From contig NZ_FODY01000004.1 of assembly GCF_900110485.1 (NCBI RefSeq), positions 1 through 64,000 of the forward strand: a DNA stretch of 64,000 nucleotides, written 5' to 3'. Below the pieces are notes generated by a model. It was given only the letters and a program-made list of their open reading frames with translations. It was not told the origin of the DNA and made no database searches. Position 1 is the first letter of the stretch. Every line of letters begins with the position of its first letter. Positions 28,512-38,642 of the stretch are shown in pieces. This stretch comes from Propionispora vibrioides. GTDB taxonomy: Bacteria; Bacillota; Negativicutes; Propionisporales; Propionisporaceae. The translations under genes were made by a program, and so were the position numbers.

Positions 28512-29708
28512 TTAAGCGATTGCCTGTTTGATGAGTGTAATCGGATGGACGGCTTTCAGTCCGGAGCCATGGGTAAGCTGCATCCGGCAGGTGCCGCAGT
28601 CGGAAGCCAACAGGTTGACTTTGCTTTCTTTGATCTTCTCAAATAAAGCGCTGCCGACCTTCATGGAAATGTCGTATTTTTCTTCCTTCATGCCATAGCT
28701 GCCGGAAATACCGCAGCAGCCGGCATCGGCATCAATGACTTCCAGACCGGGAACAATTTCCATCAGATCAATGCTCGGCCGGCCAATTCCCTGGGCCCGC
28801 AAATGGCACGGCGCATGATAGACAATCCGTTCCTTGATCGGTTTGAATTTCAGATTTAATTTTCCTTGATTATATAGATCCAGCAAAAATTCAGTAGCAT
28901 TGTACAGATATTTGGCAACTTCTTCCGTACCCGGGATATCGAACAGCTCCTGATATTCCTGTTGCAGCATCAAATGACAGCTTGTGCAGCAGGTAACCAC
29001 CGGAATCTTACGTTCAGCCCATTTCTTTAATTCATTAACATTGACATGGGCATTTTTCTCCGCTTCAGCCAGGAACCCGCTGGCTACCATCGGCGTACCA
29101 CAGCAGACAAATTCTTCCGGTACGATGACTTCATAGCCGGCAGCCTGCATAACGGCCACAAAATCCATACCGACCTGAGGATCATTATAGTTTATGAAAC
29201 AGCCAGGATAAAAGACGACTTTCTTATCGCTCGGTTTCTGCTTCAGATTTTTAAACTGTTTGTAAAAGCTCTTGCTGGCATAAGCCGGCAGGGACCGCTG
29301 GTCGCTAATACCGATCCGTTTCATCAGCGCTTTGTTAATCGGATTGGCCAAGGCAAAGTTGGTCATGGAAGCAAAAGGCGTCGCCAGTTTGCCCATCAAT
29401 TCCCCATGAGCCAGCATCCAGTCACGCAGGCTGTGTTTATGGGTCTTATAGTATTCCGCTTTAGCCAATACGTTCAGCGTAGAAATCGGTACACCGCTGG
29501 GGCAACTGATATCACAGTTCTTACAGTTGGAGCAATAGTCCAGGGAAGGTTCCATATCTGTCTCGTCACCGGTGTAACGGAATCTTTGCAGGGCAGGGCC
29601 AACCAATTTCGGCCCACGAAATTTATTAGTAGCGGCCGTTACCGGACAATGCGCGACACAAGAAGTACATGAAATGCACTCGTCAGGTACATGTTGATTT
29701 TTTTTCAT
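28512..29708 (-). CDS. glpC: Anaerobic glycerol-3-phosphate dehydrogenase subunit C
   Basis: GlpC links the GlpAB catalytic dimer to the membrane and to the quinone pool. The 398-aa protein has two 4Fe-4S clusters at the N-terminus (CISCTSCVAHCP at residues 11-22 and CSNCKNCDISCP near 60) and two CCG domains with CCGTPM, CCTSCH, CCGISG and CGTCRMQL motifs, as in heterodisulfide-reductase-type iron-sulfur proteins. ATG at 29708 has AAGGAGAG upstream. Last of glpA-glpB-glpC. Confidence 0.95.
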   Translation of the reverse strand: MKKNQHVPDECISCTSCVAHCPVTAATNKFRGPKLVGPALQRFRYTGDETDMEPSLDYCSNCKNCDISCPSGVPISTLNVLAKAEYYKTHKHSLRDWMLAHGELMGKLATPFASMTNFALANPINKALMKRIGISDQRSLPAYASKSFYKQFKNLKQKPSDKKVVFYPGCFINYNDPQVGMDFVAVMQAAGYEVIVPEEFVCCGTPMVASGFLAEAEKNAHVNVNELKKWAERKIPVVTCCTSCHLMLQQEYQELFDIPGTEEVAKYLYNATEFLLDLYNQGKLNLKFKPIKERIVYHAPCHLRAQGIGRPSIDLMEIVPGLEVIDADAGCCGISGSYGMKEEKYDISMKVGSALFEKIKESKVNLLASDCGTCRMQLTHGSGLKAVHPITLIKQAIA

Positions 29709-29727
29709 GATATTCTCTCCTTAATTT

Positions 29728-30975
29728 TTAGACCGACATGCCGGCGTGGTAGCCTGATGCCATTGCCACACCGTTGCCGGATTTTTCAAGGCAATAATCA
29801 TAGCCTGGCAGATTACGTCCTGCCACAAAGAGATTGCTCACAAGCACGTTTCCGTTATTATCTGCCGGTTGCAAATTATCATTCACTTGAATACCGATCT
29901 GAGCAAAGGGCTGACCGTGGGCGGCAAACAGCTTCAGATCGCCCCAGTTGCCCTGGTCCATATCGCCGGCCAGCGGCAATTTAAAGATAGGCTCATAAGC
30001 CGTGCCAGGCTCGGAAATCAAGCCGCCGCCAAAGAACCCGCCTGTGGCCAGAATAAAGCTTTTGGCATAGAAGGTATGCTCCCGGGCTGCCGAACTGACG
30101 ATAACCCCTTTGCATACACCATTTTCCACGACCGAACCGGTGATATTCACTTGTTCGGCCACGGCAACACCCATTTTCTTAATATAACTCATTAACAGGC
30201 TGCGCAGACGGTAGCCGGTTACTCCCGGCGGCATGCCTAAGAGTTCCACGAGCTTGCATTTTAAAAGTCCTTCCAGTTCATCACGAACGGCATAGGTTGG
30301 TTTGCTGCCCAGAACCGGCGGCACCAGAACAACCGCACCCGGTTTCACCACACCTCTGAGCTGGCTGACAAACTGACTCCGGCCGGCCGGCGAATCCATC
30401 CAGCGAGCTACGTCAAGGGCGTTGAAGTCCCGTCCTTGTTCGTCCTGTTTAATGTCAACCATGACTACTTCATACTTTTTATCATAACCGGGAATGCGGG
30501 CCAAGCCTTTGGCAATGACCTGCGGATAATAATCTTTCAGTTTTTCGAAACCTACCACCACAACCTGCTCGGCCTGTTCAATCACCGAAGCATCCATGGT
30601 TTTCGGAATCAGACCGGTCGGTTTTAACGTTCCGGCGGCTGTCGGCAAGAAGGAGTTTTTATCCAGACCGCCGGCATATTCAAAACCTTCTTCTTTACAG
30701 ATATCGGACAGGAACTGTGCGGCAGCCGCCACTTTTTCCGCTCCCAAACGGGCATACGGATGTGTCTTCGGCAATTGAGCCAGTCCGGAATTAAAATCAG
30801 TTACCATCGTTTTATCAGGCAAATATCCTAGCAAATCGACAGTGCCGCTACCAAAAGCAACAGCGCCTGTACCTTTAGCCATCAGCATAACCTTTTTACC
30901 CCGTTTAACGGCGGCTGCTGCGGCTACAAGACCGGACATGCCGGCTCCCATAACAATTACATCATATTCTTTCAT
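29728..30975 (-). CDS. glpB: Anaerobic glycerol-3-phosphate dehydrogenase subunit B
   Basis: GlpB pairs with GlpA and is thought to carry a flavin. The 415-aa protein starts with a dinucleotide-binding fold (YDVIVMGAGMSGLVAAAAA) and ends with the NLFVAGRNLPGYD flavoprotein motif. A longer frame begins at 31056, but ATG at 30975 follows GGGGAG and overlaps the glpA stop codon by four bases (ATGA), a typical coupling in this operon, so it is used. Confidence 0.95.
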   Translation of the reverse strand: MKEYDVIVMGAGMSGLVAAAAAVKRGKKVMLMAKGTGAVAFGSGTVDLLGYLPDKTMVTDFNSGLAQLPKTHPYARLGAEKVAAAAQFLSDICKEEGFEYAGGLDKNSFLPTAAGTLKPTGLIPKTMDASVIEQAEQVVVVGFEKLKDYYPQVIAKGLARIPGYDKKYEVVMVDIKQDEQGRDFNALDVARWMDSPAGRSQFVSQLRGVVKPGAVVLVPPVLGSKPTYAVRDELEGLLKCKLVELLGMPPGVTGYRLRSLLMSYIKKMGVAVAEQVNITGSVVENGVCKGVIVSSAAREHTFYAKSFILATGGFFGGGLISEPGTAYEPIFKLPLAGDMDQGNWGDLKLFAAHGQPFAQIGIQVNDNLQPADNNGNVLVSNLFVAGRNLPGYDYCLEKSGNGVAMASGYHAGMSV

Positions 30976-32576
30976 GATGAAATCTCCCCATCTATGTTTA
31001 AAGTCGCTTGATAAATCCCGCGCATCAATTCCATTTCCCGCAGTTGATTGCCCCACAGCGCAGCCCGGATGCCGCTCCAGCGGGATTGCAAAAAGCCCTG
31101 CAGCAATTCGGAAGAATTATCATTGTCCAAAAGATTATTGGTAACTACGACACCAACACTGCGGAAGCCGCAGAATGAACCCTGGCAGGTTCCCATACCC
31201 ATACGGGTCTTACGGCGAATATCATCCAAATCATAGCTGGTATCTTCTGCCGCCATTTCTTCCACTTCGGCCAGTGTAACCATTTCACATTCACAAACCA
31301 ATTGGCGGGTTTCCGGTTTCGCTTTCATACGGTTAACCACATTGTCGAACTTGGTTCCCAAACGGGACATAGCCACTTTGGTGCCATAGGAAGGGAAATA
31401 CTTCTTAGCCTCGGCAATTTTTTCCGCCGGCTGATCTTCCACCAGCGGTTCTACCGCCGTACGACACTGGGCTGTCACGTTCAGCTTCTTACAGACCACA
31501 TCGGTCATTCTCTCCGCCATCAGACGATAGGTAGTCAGCTTGCCGCCCACAATGGTAACAAGGCCTTCCATACCTTCTTTGGCGTGGTCAATAATGGTGA
31601 AGTTACGGGAAGCGTTCCGGCCGGCCGCTTCCGGATTGGCGCTGTACAACGGCCGGGTACCGGAGAAGGCACGTAAAATACGGTAATGATAGATATCTTC
31701 AAACAGGCCTTCGCCAATTTTCAATAATTTGATAACATCTTCGGTCCGTGGAATGGTGTCGTCAGGACGTTCAGCCGCTTCGGAAGTTGTCCCCAAAATA
31801 GTAATGGAACCATGGGGCACAAAAATGTCGCCATCCGAAGGAGGACGCAGACGATTAACCACCCGGCTGGTGAAACGATGGTTAAAAGCAACCAACGTAC
31901 CGCGGTCCGGTTTTACATTAACATGCAGTCCAGCCATGGCCACAATTCTTTCTACCCAGGAACCGGCTGCATTCACAATACATTCGCAGGCAATCTTATC
32001 TTCTTCGCCGGTCCTGGTATTGCGGATTTTCACCCCGGTAACCCGGCCATTCTCCTGTTCAATACCGATGACTTCGGTATAAGTCATCACCTGACCGCCA
32101 TACCGTTTAGCCGACATGACATTTTGCCAGGCCAGACGGAAACCGTCAACCGCCGAATCAGGCACCCGGTATACCGACAAAGCCCGACTGGTTAAGTTGG
32201 GTTCGAGGCGAACCGCTTCCTCCGGACTGATTTGAATGGTAGAGATACCTACTTTATTACAGGATTCCACCCATTTTGCTTCAAAGCTTGCATCATCTTC
32301 CGGCAGGCGAACGAAGAAGCCCTCCGTTTCCTCCACACAGTGCCGGCCAATTTTGCGCAGAATCATATTTTCTTCAATACATTCTTGTGCCGACTCGGCA
32401 TCCTTTACGGCATAACGGCCGCCACTGTGAAGCAGGCCATGGAACCGCGAACTGGTTCCATAAACTAAATCGCGTTGCTCCAGCAAAATGGCTTTTACAC
32501 CGCGCATCGATAAGTCGCGTAACACACCCACACCGGTAGCGCCGCCGCCAATAACCACAACTGTCGTCTGCTGCAT
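30972..32576 (-). CDS. glpA: Anaerobic glycerol-3-phosphate dehydrogenase subunit A
   Basis: Catalytic FAD subunit that oxidises glycerol 3-phosphate to dihydroxyacetone phosphate. The 534-aa protein has the FAD fold VVVIGGGATGVGVLRDL at the N-terminus, the DAO-type RGVKAILLEQRDLVYGTSSR segment, and a C-terminal BFD-like 2Fe-2S region (CECEMVTLAEVEEM, then GMGTCQGSFC). ATG at 32576 has AAAGGAG upstream; an earlier start at 32609 lacks one. The long leader upstream contains a GlpP-type attenuator at 32933-33003. Confidence 0.96.
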   Translation of the reverse strand: MQQTTVVVIGGGATGVGVLRDLSMRGVKAILLEQRDLVYGTSSRFHGLLHSGGRYAVKDAESAQECIEENMILRKIGRHCVEETEGFFVRLPEDDASFEAKWVESCNKVGISTIQISPEEAVRLEPNLTSRALSVYRVPDSAVDGFRLAWQNVMSAKRYGGQVMTYTEVIGIEQENGRVTGVKIRNTRTGEEDKIACECIVNAAGSWVERIVAMAGLHVNVKPDRGTLVAFNHRFTSRVVNRLRPPSDGDIFVPHGSITILGTTSEAAERPDDTIPRTEDVIKLLKIGEGLFEDIYHYRILRAFSGTRPLYSANPEAAGRNASRNFTIIDHAKEGMEGLVTIVGGKLTTYRLMAERMTDVVCKKLNVTAQCRTAVEPLVEDQPAEKIAEAKKYFPSYGTKVAMSRLGTKFDNVVNRMKAKPETRQLVCECEMVTLAEVEEMAAEDTSYDLDDIRRKTRMGMGTCQGSFCGFRSVGVVVTNNLLDNDNSSELLQGFLQSRWSGIRAALWGNQLREMELMRGIYQATLNIDGEISS

Positions 32577-32659
32577 TAATAAGACTCCTTTCGTCTGTCT
32601 GACAAACATTAATAATATGATATGATTTATAAAAAAAGATTTTCAGCCATAGCACTAGC

Positions 32660-32824
32660 CTAGTACCTTGCGTCACTTAAATACATAGAGGATCTTGCAG
32701 TCTTTTTTCTTCCCCTTTTGTTGTTGTCGTCTTACATATGTCTCATATGCGCGACTCCTCCACCTTGGATGTCGAAAAAATCCTTACACGCTTTTCTCCT
32801 GCTTTAAGTCACGCAAGGTACTAG
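32660..32824. repeat. 165-bp element with 21-bp terminal inverted repeats
   Basis: CTAGTACCTTGCGTCACTTA (from 32660) returns inverted at 32804-32824 with one mismatch in 21 bases. The inside (about 120 bp) holds no gene. It lies within the glpABC leader region, between the attenuator and glpA, so it would be transcribed as part of the leader. Origin as a small mobile element is possible. A shorter palindrome sharing the CACTAGT end lies at 58495-58554. Confidence 0.65.
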
Positions 32825-32932
32825 TGTCATGACTCAATAATCTTTATTTCCATATAGTATAGTATAAACTTGTCTGAGAATAATAACCGGTTCTCCAGCT
32901 TTCCCCTGTTTATGGACATGGTGATTTCACAA

Positions 32933-33003
32933 CAAAAAAAAGTCCCAAAAGAAACTATGCCTCCATAGTGTATCTCCTGGACTTCTCTTCAGCTCTCTTG
33001 TCC
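32933..33003 (-). promoter_or_regulatory. GlpP-type attenuator in the glpABC leader
   Basis: On the minus strand the arm AAGTCCAGGAGA (to 32973) pairs with TCTTTTGGGACTT followed by nine T, a terminator about 360 bases before glpA. A 25-base box at 32979-33003 with the pattern GGAC-N3-AGAG-N4-AGAGAAGTCC overlaps the left arm. Its first GGAC can pair with the GTCC used by the terminator. The same box precedes the glpF terminator (35838-35862). GlpP, the likely antiterminator, is encoded at 36349-36948. An extended -10 (TGCTATAAT) lies just upstream near 33019. Confidence 0.7.
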
Positions 33004-33137
33004 TCAATATATTATAGCAATAATTGTTGCTTATTGTAGTACCCGTTTCTATAAACATAATATAATAAAATTCGCCATCCTGCAATATAATATTTTTAAC
33101 AAGTGTCAACCTTCAGAAAACTTGTAACAAATTTTAG

Positions 33138-33187
33138 AGGTATAAGGCAGCCCCTCACTCCACATGTATCGGGACCGCCTTATACCT
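33138..33187 (-). terminator. Hairpin after glpK
   Basis: AGGTATAAGGC and GCCTTATACCT are perfect 11-bp arms around a 28-base loop, 53 bases past the glpK stop codon. The T run is good only on the plus strand, so its role as the glpFK terminator is uncertain. Confidence 0.4.
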
Positions 33188-33239
33188 TTTAGCTGTTACA
33201 AATTACTTAGAAGGGTTTCTATTAATATAGGAAGGTTTT

Positions 33240-34745
<1,506 letters not shown>

Positions 34746-34834
34746 TCATCTACTCCCTTGTATTTATATTTTTAGTTTGAACTAAAGATTATAAACCAGC
34801 ATCATAAGGGTGTTACATTTGTATAAATTACTTT

Positions 34835-35563
34835 TTAGATAAGACCAATGGCCTTAGCAAATACATAGGCAATTGCAGCACCAACGAACGGTCCTACAAC
34901 CGGTACCCAGGCATAACCCCAATCGGAAGAACCTTTACCGGCAATCGGCAAAATAGCATGGGCAATACGAGGTCCCAGGTCACGGGCAGGGTTCATAGCA
35001 TAACCGGTAGGTCCGCCGAGGCTCAAGCCAAGAGCAAAGATTACCATGCCTGCCAGGTAAGGTCCAACTCCCGGAGGGATAGCTCCCACTGCCGGAGAGA
35101 ACAGAGCAAAGAAGCTGAACATCAACATAAAGGTAGCAATAATTTCTGTGAGAAGATTTGCTTTCAAGTCCCGAACAGCCGGGCCAGTAGCAAATACGCC
35201 TAATTTGAGACCGGGATCTTCAGTAATTTCCCAGTGCGGCAGGTAAGCCAGCCAAACAACAACCGATCCGGCAATAGCGCCAACCGTCTGTACTACCATC
35301 GTCATGATCGCCTGATCCAGGGTATAAATTCCGCCTCTCAGATATTTAGCCAACGTAACCGCGCAGTTTAAGTCCGCTTGCGGAGCACCAAGGGATACAG
35401 CAGTGAAAACACCAGCAAATACAGCAAGAGCCCAGCCTGTGGTTATAACAATCCACCCGCTGCCTTGACCTTTGGAGTCTTTGAGTAACACATTTGCAAC
35501 AACGCCTGCACCAAAAACAATCAGCACTGCAGTTCCAAGGAATTCGCCTAACAAGTTAGTCAT
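34835..35563 (-). CDS. glpF: Glycerol uptake facilitator (aquaglyceroporin)
   Basis: Membrane channel of the MIP family that lets glycerol diffuse in. The 242-aa protein has six hydrophobic segments and the two pore loops: an N-terminal half loop in which LGAPQADLNCAVT replaces the usual NPA-centred stretch, and the C-terminal NPARDLGPRI. The first canonical NPA motif is not seen in its usual form (AD-L-N-C-A-V), which is unusual. ATG at 35563 has GAGGAGG upstream. First gene of glpFK; its leader holds a GlpP-type attenuator. Confidence 0.9.
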   Translation of the reverse strand: MTNLLGEFLGTAVLIVFGAGVVANVLLKDSKGQGSGWIVITTGWALAVFAGVFTAVSLGAPQADLNCAVTLAKYLRGGIYTLDQAIMTMVVQTVGAIAGSVVVWLAYLPHWEITEDPGLKLGVFATGPAVRDLKANLLTEIIATFMLMFSFFALFSPAVGAIPPGVGPYLAGMVIFALGLSLGGPTGYAMNPARDLGPRIAHAILPIAGKGSSDWGYAWVPVVGPFVGAAIAYVFAKAIGLI

Positions 35564-35789
35564 CGTATTTCCTCCTCAATAATTTTTATAATTCCGACTT
35601 CCAAACCGTTATAACTAACTGCCCTCCCTTCCCGTAAATTTGTATCAAAGAAGCTCTACACAAAGCCGCTTCTTGTTACCTGATTACATGCAACCTTCAT
35701 ATCCTTCTCAAATTTATCTTAACCAATTCAGCTAGATATTTTTTAAATCCTTAGTAAAACTTTTTAAATACTTAATTTACCAGCTTTTT

Positions 35790-35862
35790 GAAAAAAGAAA
35801 TCCGAAAAATAAGCATGGCATAACCAAACTATTTTTCGGACTTCTCTAGCACTCTAGCGTCC
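35790..35862 (-). promoter_or_regulatory. GlpP-type attenuator in the glpFK leader
   Basis: On the minus strand AGAAGTCCGAAAAATA pairs with TATTTTTCGGATTTCT followed by a T run, a strong terminator about 230 bases before glpF. The 25-base box at 35838-35862 (GGAC-N3-AGAG-N4-AGAGAAGTCC) overlaps its left arm and is shared with the glpABC leader at 32979-33003. This supports control of both operons by the same antiterminator, presumably GlpP. Confidence 0.75.
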
Positions 35863-35885
35863 CAGATATTAATATTGGTTCATAC

Positions 35886-36015
35886 GCTGAACAAACGTTC
35901 AGCCTTCCGGTCCTGCTTTTCTCCTGAACACATCAAAATACACAAATGACATTTTTCTACTTAAAAATGTCCATTCTGCTTCATTTTTCACAGATTTCTT
36001 TTGAACAAACGTTCC
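35886..36015. promoter_or_regulatory. Two operator-like palindromes upstream of glpFK
   Basis: GCTGAACAAACGTTCAGC (35886-35903) is a palindrome around a four-base centre; TGAACAAACGTTCC (36002-36015) is a second copy 114 bases away. The first overlaps a possible -35 (TTGTTC, 17 bases before TAATAT) for the glpFK leader. A separate 9-bp-arm hairpin lies between them at 35948-35971. The binding protein is unknown. Confidence 0.5.
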
Positions 36016-36130
36016 AATGACTATTTTTTATTTTGGGAGAAAGCATTTTTTCAATACTAAGATTATTCTGTATACACTTTTAAATTCCTGCTTGAATTTT
36101 AAAAAAATTATAATTTTTTTATTTCCTTAC

Positions 36131-36178
36131 AAAAAAGTCCCGGAAAAAGGTAATTCCAGAGACTTGTCGCTGTCCTCC
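36131..36178 (-). terminator. Third attenuator-like hairpin between glpP and glpF
   Basis: On the minus strand AAGTCTCTGGAA pairs with TTTCCGGGACTT followed by six T. A GGAC lies just upstream, as in the two glycerol leaders, but the 25-base box is not conserved. It may be a second terminator of glpP or a degenerate attenuator. The rest of 35564-36348 shows no gene. Confidence 0.5.
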
Positions 36179-36206
36179 CCGCTTCTCTTCCTGCGGTAAA
36201 TGCCCA

Positions 36207-36270
36207 CAAAAAACAAGGGAGACACTCTTTAAAACAGCTAACTATCTTAAGCGTTTTAAGAAGTGTCTCC
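36207..36270 (-). terminator. Terminator of glpP
   Basis: GGAGACACT and AGTGTCTCC close a long imperfect stem with inner AAAAC/GTTTT pairing. On the minus strand it is followed by CTTGTTTTTTG. It lies about 80 bases past the glpP stop codon. Confidence 0.65.
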
Positions 36271-36348
36271 TAGTGCGTAAACGTACACAATATATATTTA
36301 TCTTATTGTTATGTATAAATTAATGATTCCAGATGACCGGGCAACGTC

Positions 36349-36948
36349 TTATAGGCCCCTGTCAGGGTAAGTGAAGTTCCACAACTCCCGTTTACTTGTG
36401 CTGACAGCATAGACACCATTATTAATCGCTCCAATGACTTCCTCTTCGGTTTGCATAAGCCCACCGGCCAAAATAGGCCGACCAACTTCAGACAACAAGC
36501 GTTGGACAACCACGCGTGGCACCATTCCCGGCAATACTTCAATGGCATCCGGTTTAAGGGCCTTCGCCGCTTGTATTCCTGTACGTACAGCCTCGGAGTC
36601 CATCAAAAACAGCCGCTGAATAACAATCATACCGTCTTCATGAGCCATTTTGCCAATTTGCGTTTTGGTGGTGATAACAGCCGAGACTCCCTGACGGGCC
36701 AAAAAATTAATACCCGGTTTATCTCTCCCAATTCCCTCCAGTAAATCCAGGTGTAAGATCAACCGTTTTTTGTACTGTTTAGCCTGTTCCAATAGACTTG
36801 ACACCGTATTAATATCCCCGAACAGTACAATAACTCCCGGAGCTGCGGTATTTGACATGGCGTACTTAAAATCCTGAATTGTACGAACTGCCGGAATAAT
36901 AGGTCCATTGACAATCGTCTTTAAAATTCCAGGAACCTGCAATCCCAT
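36349..36948 (-). CDS. glpP: Glycerol-3-phosphate-responsive antiterminator GlpP
   Basis: GlpP senses glycerol 3-phosphate and prevents termination in glycerol operon leaders by binding RNA. The protein (199 aa from this start) is a TIM-barrel-like member of the family: PIIPAVRTIQDF near the N-terminus, LILHLDLLEGIGRD near residue 62, IQRLFLMDSEA near 112, IEVLPGMVPRVV near 138 and the phosphate-site GRPILAGGLMQTEEE. ATG at 36948 gives a family-like start though GAGGGG lies directly against it; an ATG at 36978 without a ribosome binding site is the alternative. Its likely targets are the two attenuators at 32933-33003 and 35790-35862. Confidence 0.92.
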   Translation of the reverse strand: MGLQVPGILKTIVNGPIIPAVRTIQDFKYAMSNTAAPGVIVLFGDINTVSSLLEQAKQYKKRLILHLDLLEGIGRDKPGINFLARQGVSAVITTKTQIGKMAHEDGMIVIQRLFLMDSEAVRTGIQAAKALKPDAIEVLPGMVPRVVVQRLLSEVGRPILAGGLMQTEEEVIGAINNGVYAVSTSKRELWNFTYPDRGL

Positions 36949-37154
36949 CCCCTCACATTCCTTCTTTTGTAATAACATAATGTGACAATAATAAATATGA
37001 TTATTATGACGTTATTACACCCTTTCTCCAAAGGTGCACATTTTTCCTGCCGTCAGTATTTCTATTTTTCATTTTCTGCCCTCAATTGAGTGAATATACT
37101 GATAAATAACTGAGAATGATTACATATAAAGGAAAAGTTCTTTGATAAAACGTC

Positions 37155-37186
37155 TTGACACCTTATATGTTAGATAATATTATCTA
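37155..37186 (+). promoter_or_regulatory. Promoter of dhaKLM with a palindromic operator
   Basis: TTGACA (37155-37160) and TATTAT (37178-37183) are 17 bases apart. A perfect 16-bp palindrome, TAGATAATATTATCTA (37171-37186), covers the -10 box, as expected for a repressor site. The leader to dhaK is about 440 bases long and includes a MITE-like element. No other gene is visible from 36979 to 37630. Confidence 0.7.
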
Positions 37187-37362
37187 ATTAATAGCGACTA
37201 TGCTATGCAAATATTCCTAATTTTCCAAAACTATAGCCTGGATACCACACAAAAAAATAACTACCTGGCAAAACAGAGATAATCCAGGCTCCCGTTCTTA
37301 GTCCGGCATATAGCCCGTTAGTAGGAGGAGCTTGGATTTTGTAGTCTAAGCTGGATCATACC

Positions 37363-37522
37363 GGGGAACCACTGATTTATTCACGCAGCCATCCTGACAG
37401 ATCCGGCTGGCTGCGTCAGCAAAACCTTGAAATAGAGACCGCTATTCCTGCGTTTTTACTTCCTTGCCAGGCGAAAGAATCTCTCGCCAGGCCGGCAGAC
37501 TCATTAAATCAGCGGTTCCCTA
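37363..37522 (+). repeat. MITE-like dispersed repeat, copy 1
   Basis: About 160 bp beginning GGGGAACCACTGATTTAT and ending ATTAAATCAGCGGTTCCCTA, so the ends are inverted copies of each other. The core contains the shared block GTCAGCAAAACCTTGAAATA. It lies in the dhaK leader, about 110 bases before the gene. Other copies: 43587-43753, 55281-55447 and, truncated and inverted, 53491-53605. Confidence 0.8.
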
Positions 37523-37630
37523 GGACTGGCTGCCGAAGGTTTTCCCCTGCAATTTATTTTTGTCTGGTTTGGTGCCGGTACGCCGGCACTTTAATTAGAG
37601 CATAACACAAAGTACGAGGAGGCCGTTCGC

Positions 37631-38626
37631 ATGAAAAAAATCATTAATGTTCCGGAAGAAGTAGTACAGGACATGCTGCAAGGTATCACAGCCGCTCATC
37701 CGCAATATGTCAAGCAAGTGGAAGGAACCAGTGTATTGGTCCGCGCGGTAAAACCGGAGAATAAGGTCGCTTTGGTAAGCGGCGGCGGCAGCGGTCATGA
37801 GCCGGCCCATGGCGGGTTTGTTGGCAAAGGGATGCTGGACGGCGCTGTTGCCGGTGCCGTATTCACTTCTCCCACTCCTGACCAGGTATATGAAGCCGTC
37901 AAAGCCGTCGATACCGGCAAGGGTGTTCTCCTAATCATCAAGAACTATACCGGCGACGTCATGAACTTCGAAATGGCCGCCGAAATGGCTCAGGCTGACG
38001 GCATTCAGGTGGAAAAAGTCATCGTAAATGATGATGTCGCTGTGGAAAATAGCACCTGGACGATTGGCCGTCGCGGCATTGCCGGCACGATTTTGGTTCA
38101 CAAACTGACCGGTGCCAAAGCCGAAACAGGCGCCGATCTGGCCGAAGTAAAACGGATTGCCGAAAAAGCCATCGCCAATGTGCGCTCCTTTGGCATTGCC
38201 TTGTCAAGCTGCACCGTTCCGGCTGCGGGAAAACCGAGCTTTACCCTGGCCGACAACGAAGTCGAAGTAGGCATGGGCATTCACGGCGAACCGGGCACAC
38301 ACCGCGAAACGCTTCGTACGGCTGATGAAACTGCTACCTATTTGGTAGATAAAATTCTGCAGGACATGCCTGTCAAAGACGGTGAGGAAGTTGCCGTACT
38401 CATCAACGGGCTAGGCGGCACACCGGCCATGGAATTATACATCGTAAACAAAAAAGTATCCGAAATTCTCAAAGACCAGGGCATTAAAGCCGTCAAAACC
38501 TATGTCGGCAATTATATGACATCCCTGGAAATGGCCGGCTTTTCGATTTCCCTGCTCAAACTGGATAGCGAATTAAAAGAGCTGCTGCTGGCTACGGCCG
38601 ACACCCCCGCTCTTGTTCAAATCTAA
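37631..38626 (+). CDS. dhaK: PTS-dependent dihydroxyacetone kinase, subunit DhaK
   Basis: DhaK binds dihydroxyacetone covalently and receives phosphate from ADP bound on DhaL. The 331-aa protein has the N-terminal LVSGGGSGHEPAHGGFVGKGMLD block and the substrate-binding His in GMGIHGEPGTHRE near residue 218, which forms a hemiaminal with the substrate. The length fits the PTS-type subunit. ATG at 37631 has GAGGAGG upstream. First gene of dhaKLM, on the opposite strand to the glp genes. The product dihydroxyacetone phosphate enters glycolysis through TpiA. Confidence 0.96.
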   Translation: MKKIINVPEEVVQDMLQGITAAHPQYVKQVEGTSVLVRAVKPENKVALVSGGGSGHEPAHGGFVGKGMLDGAVAGAVFTSPTPDQVYEAVKAVDTGKGVLLIIKNYTGDVMNFEMAAEMAQADGIQVEKVIVNDDVAVENSTWTIGRRGIAGTILVHKLTGAKAETGADLAEVKRIAEKAIANVRSFGIALSSCTVPAAGKPSFTLADNEVEVGMGIHGEPGTHRETLRTADETATYLVDKILQDMPVKDGEEVAVLINGLGGTPAMELYIVNKKVSEILKDQGIKAVKTYVGNYMTSLEMAGFSISLLKLDSELKELLLATADTPALVQI

Positions 38627-38642
38627 AGGAGGCCCAAGGTAC

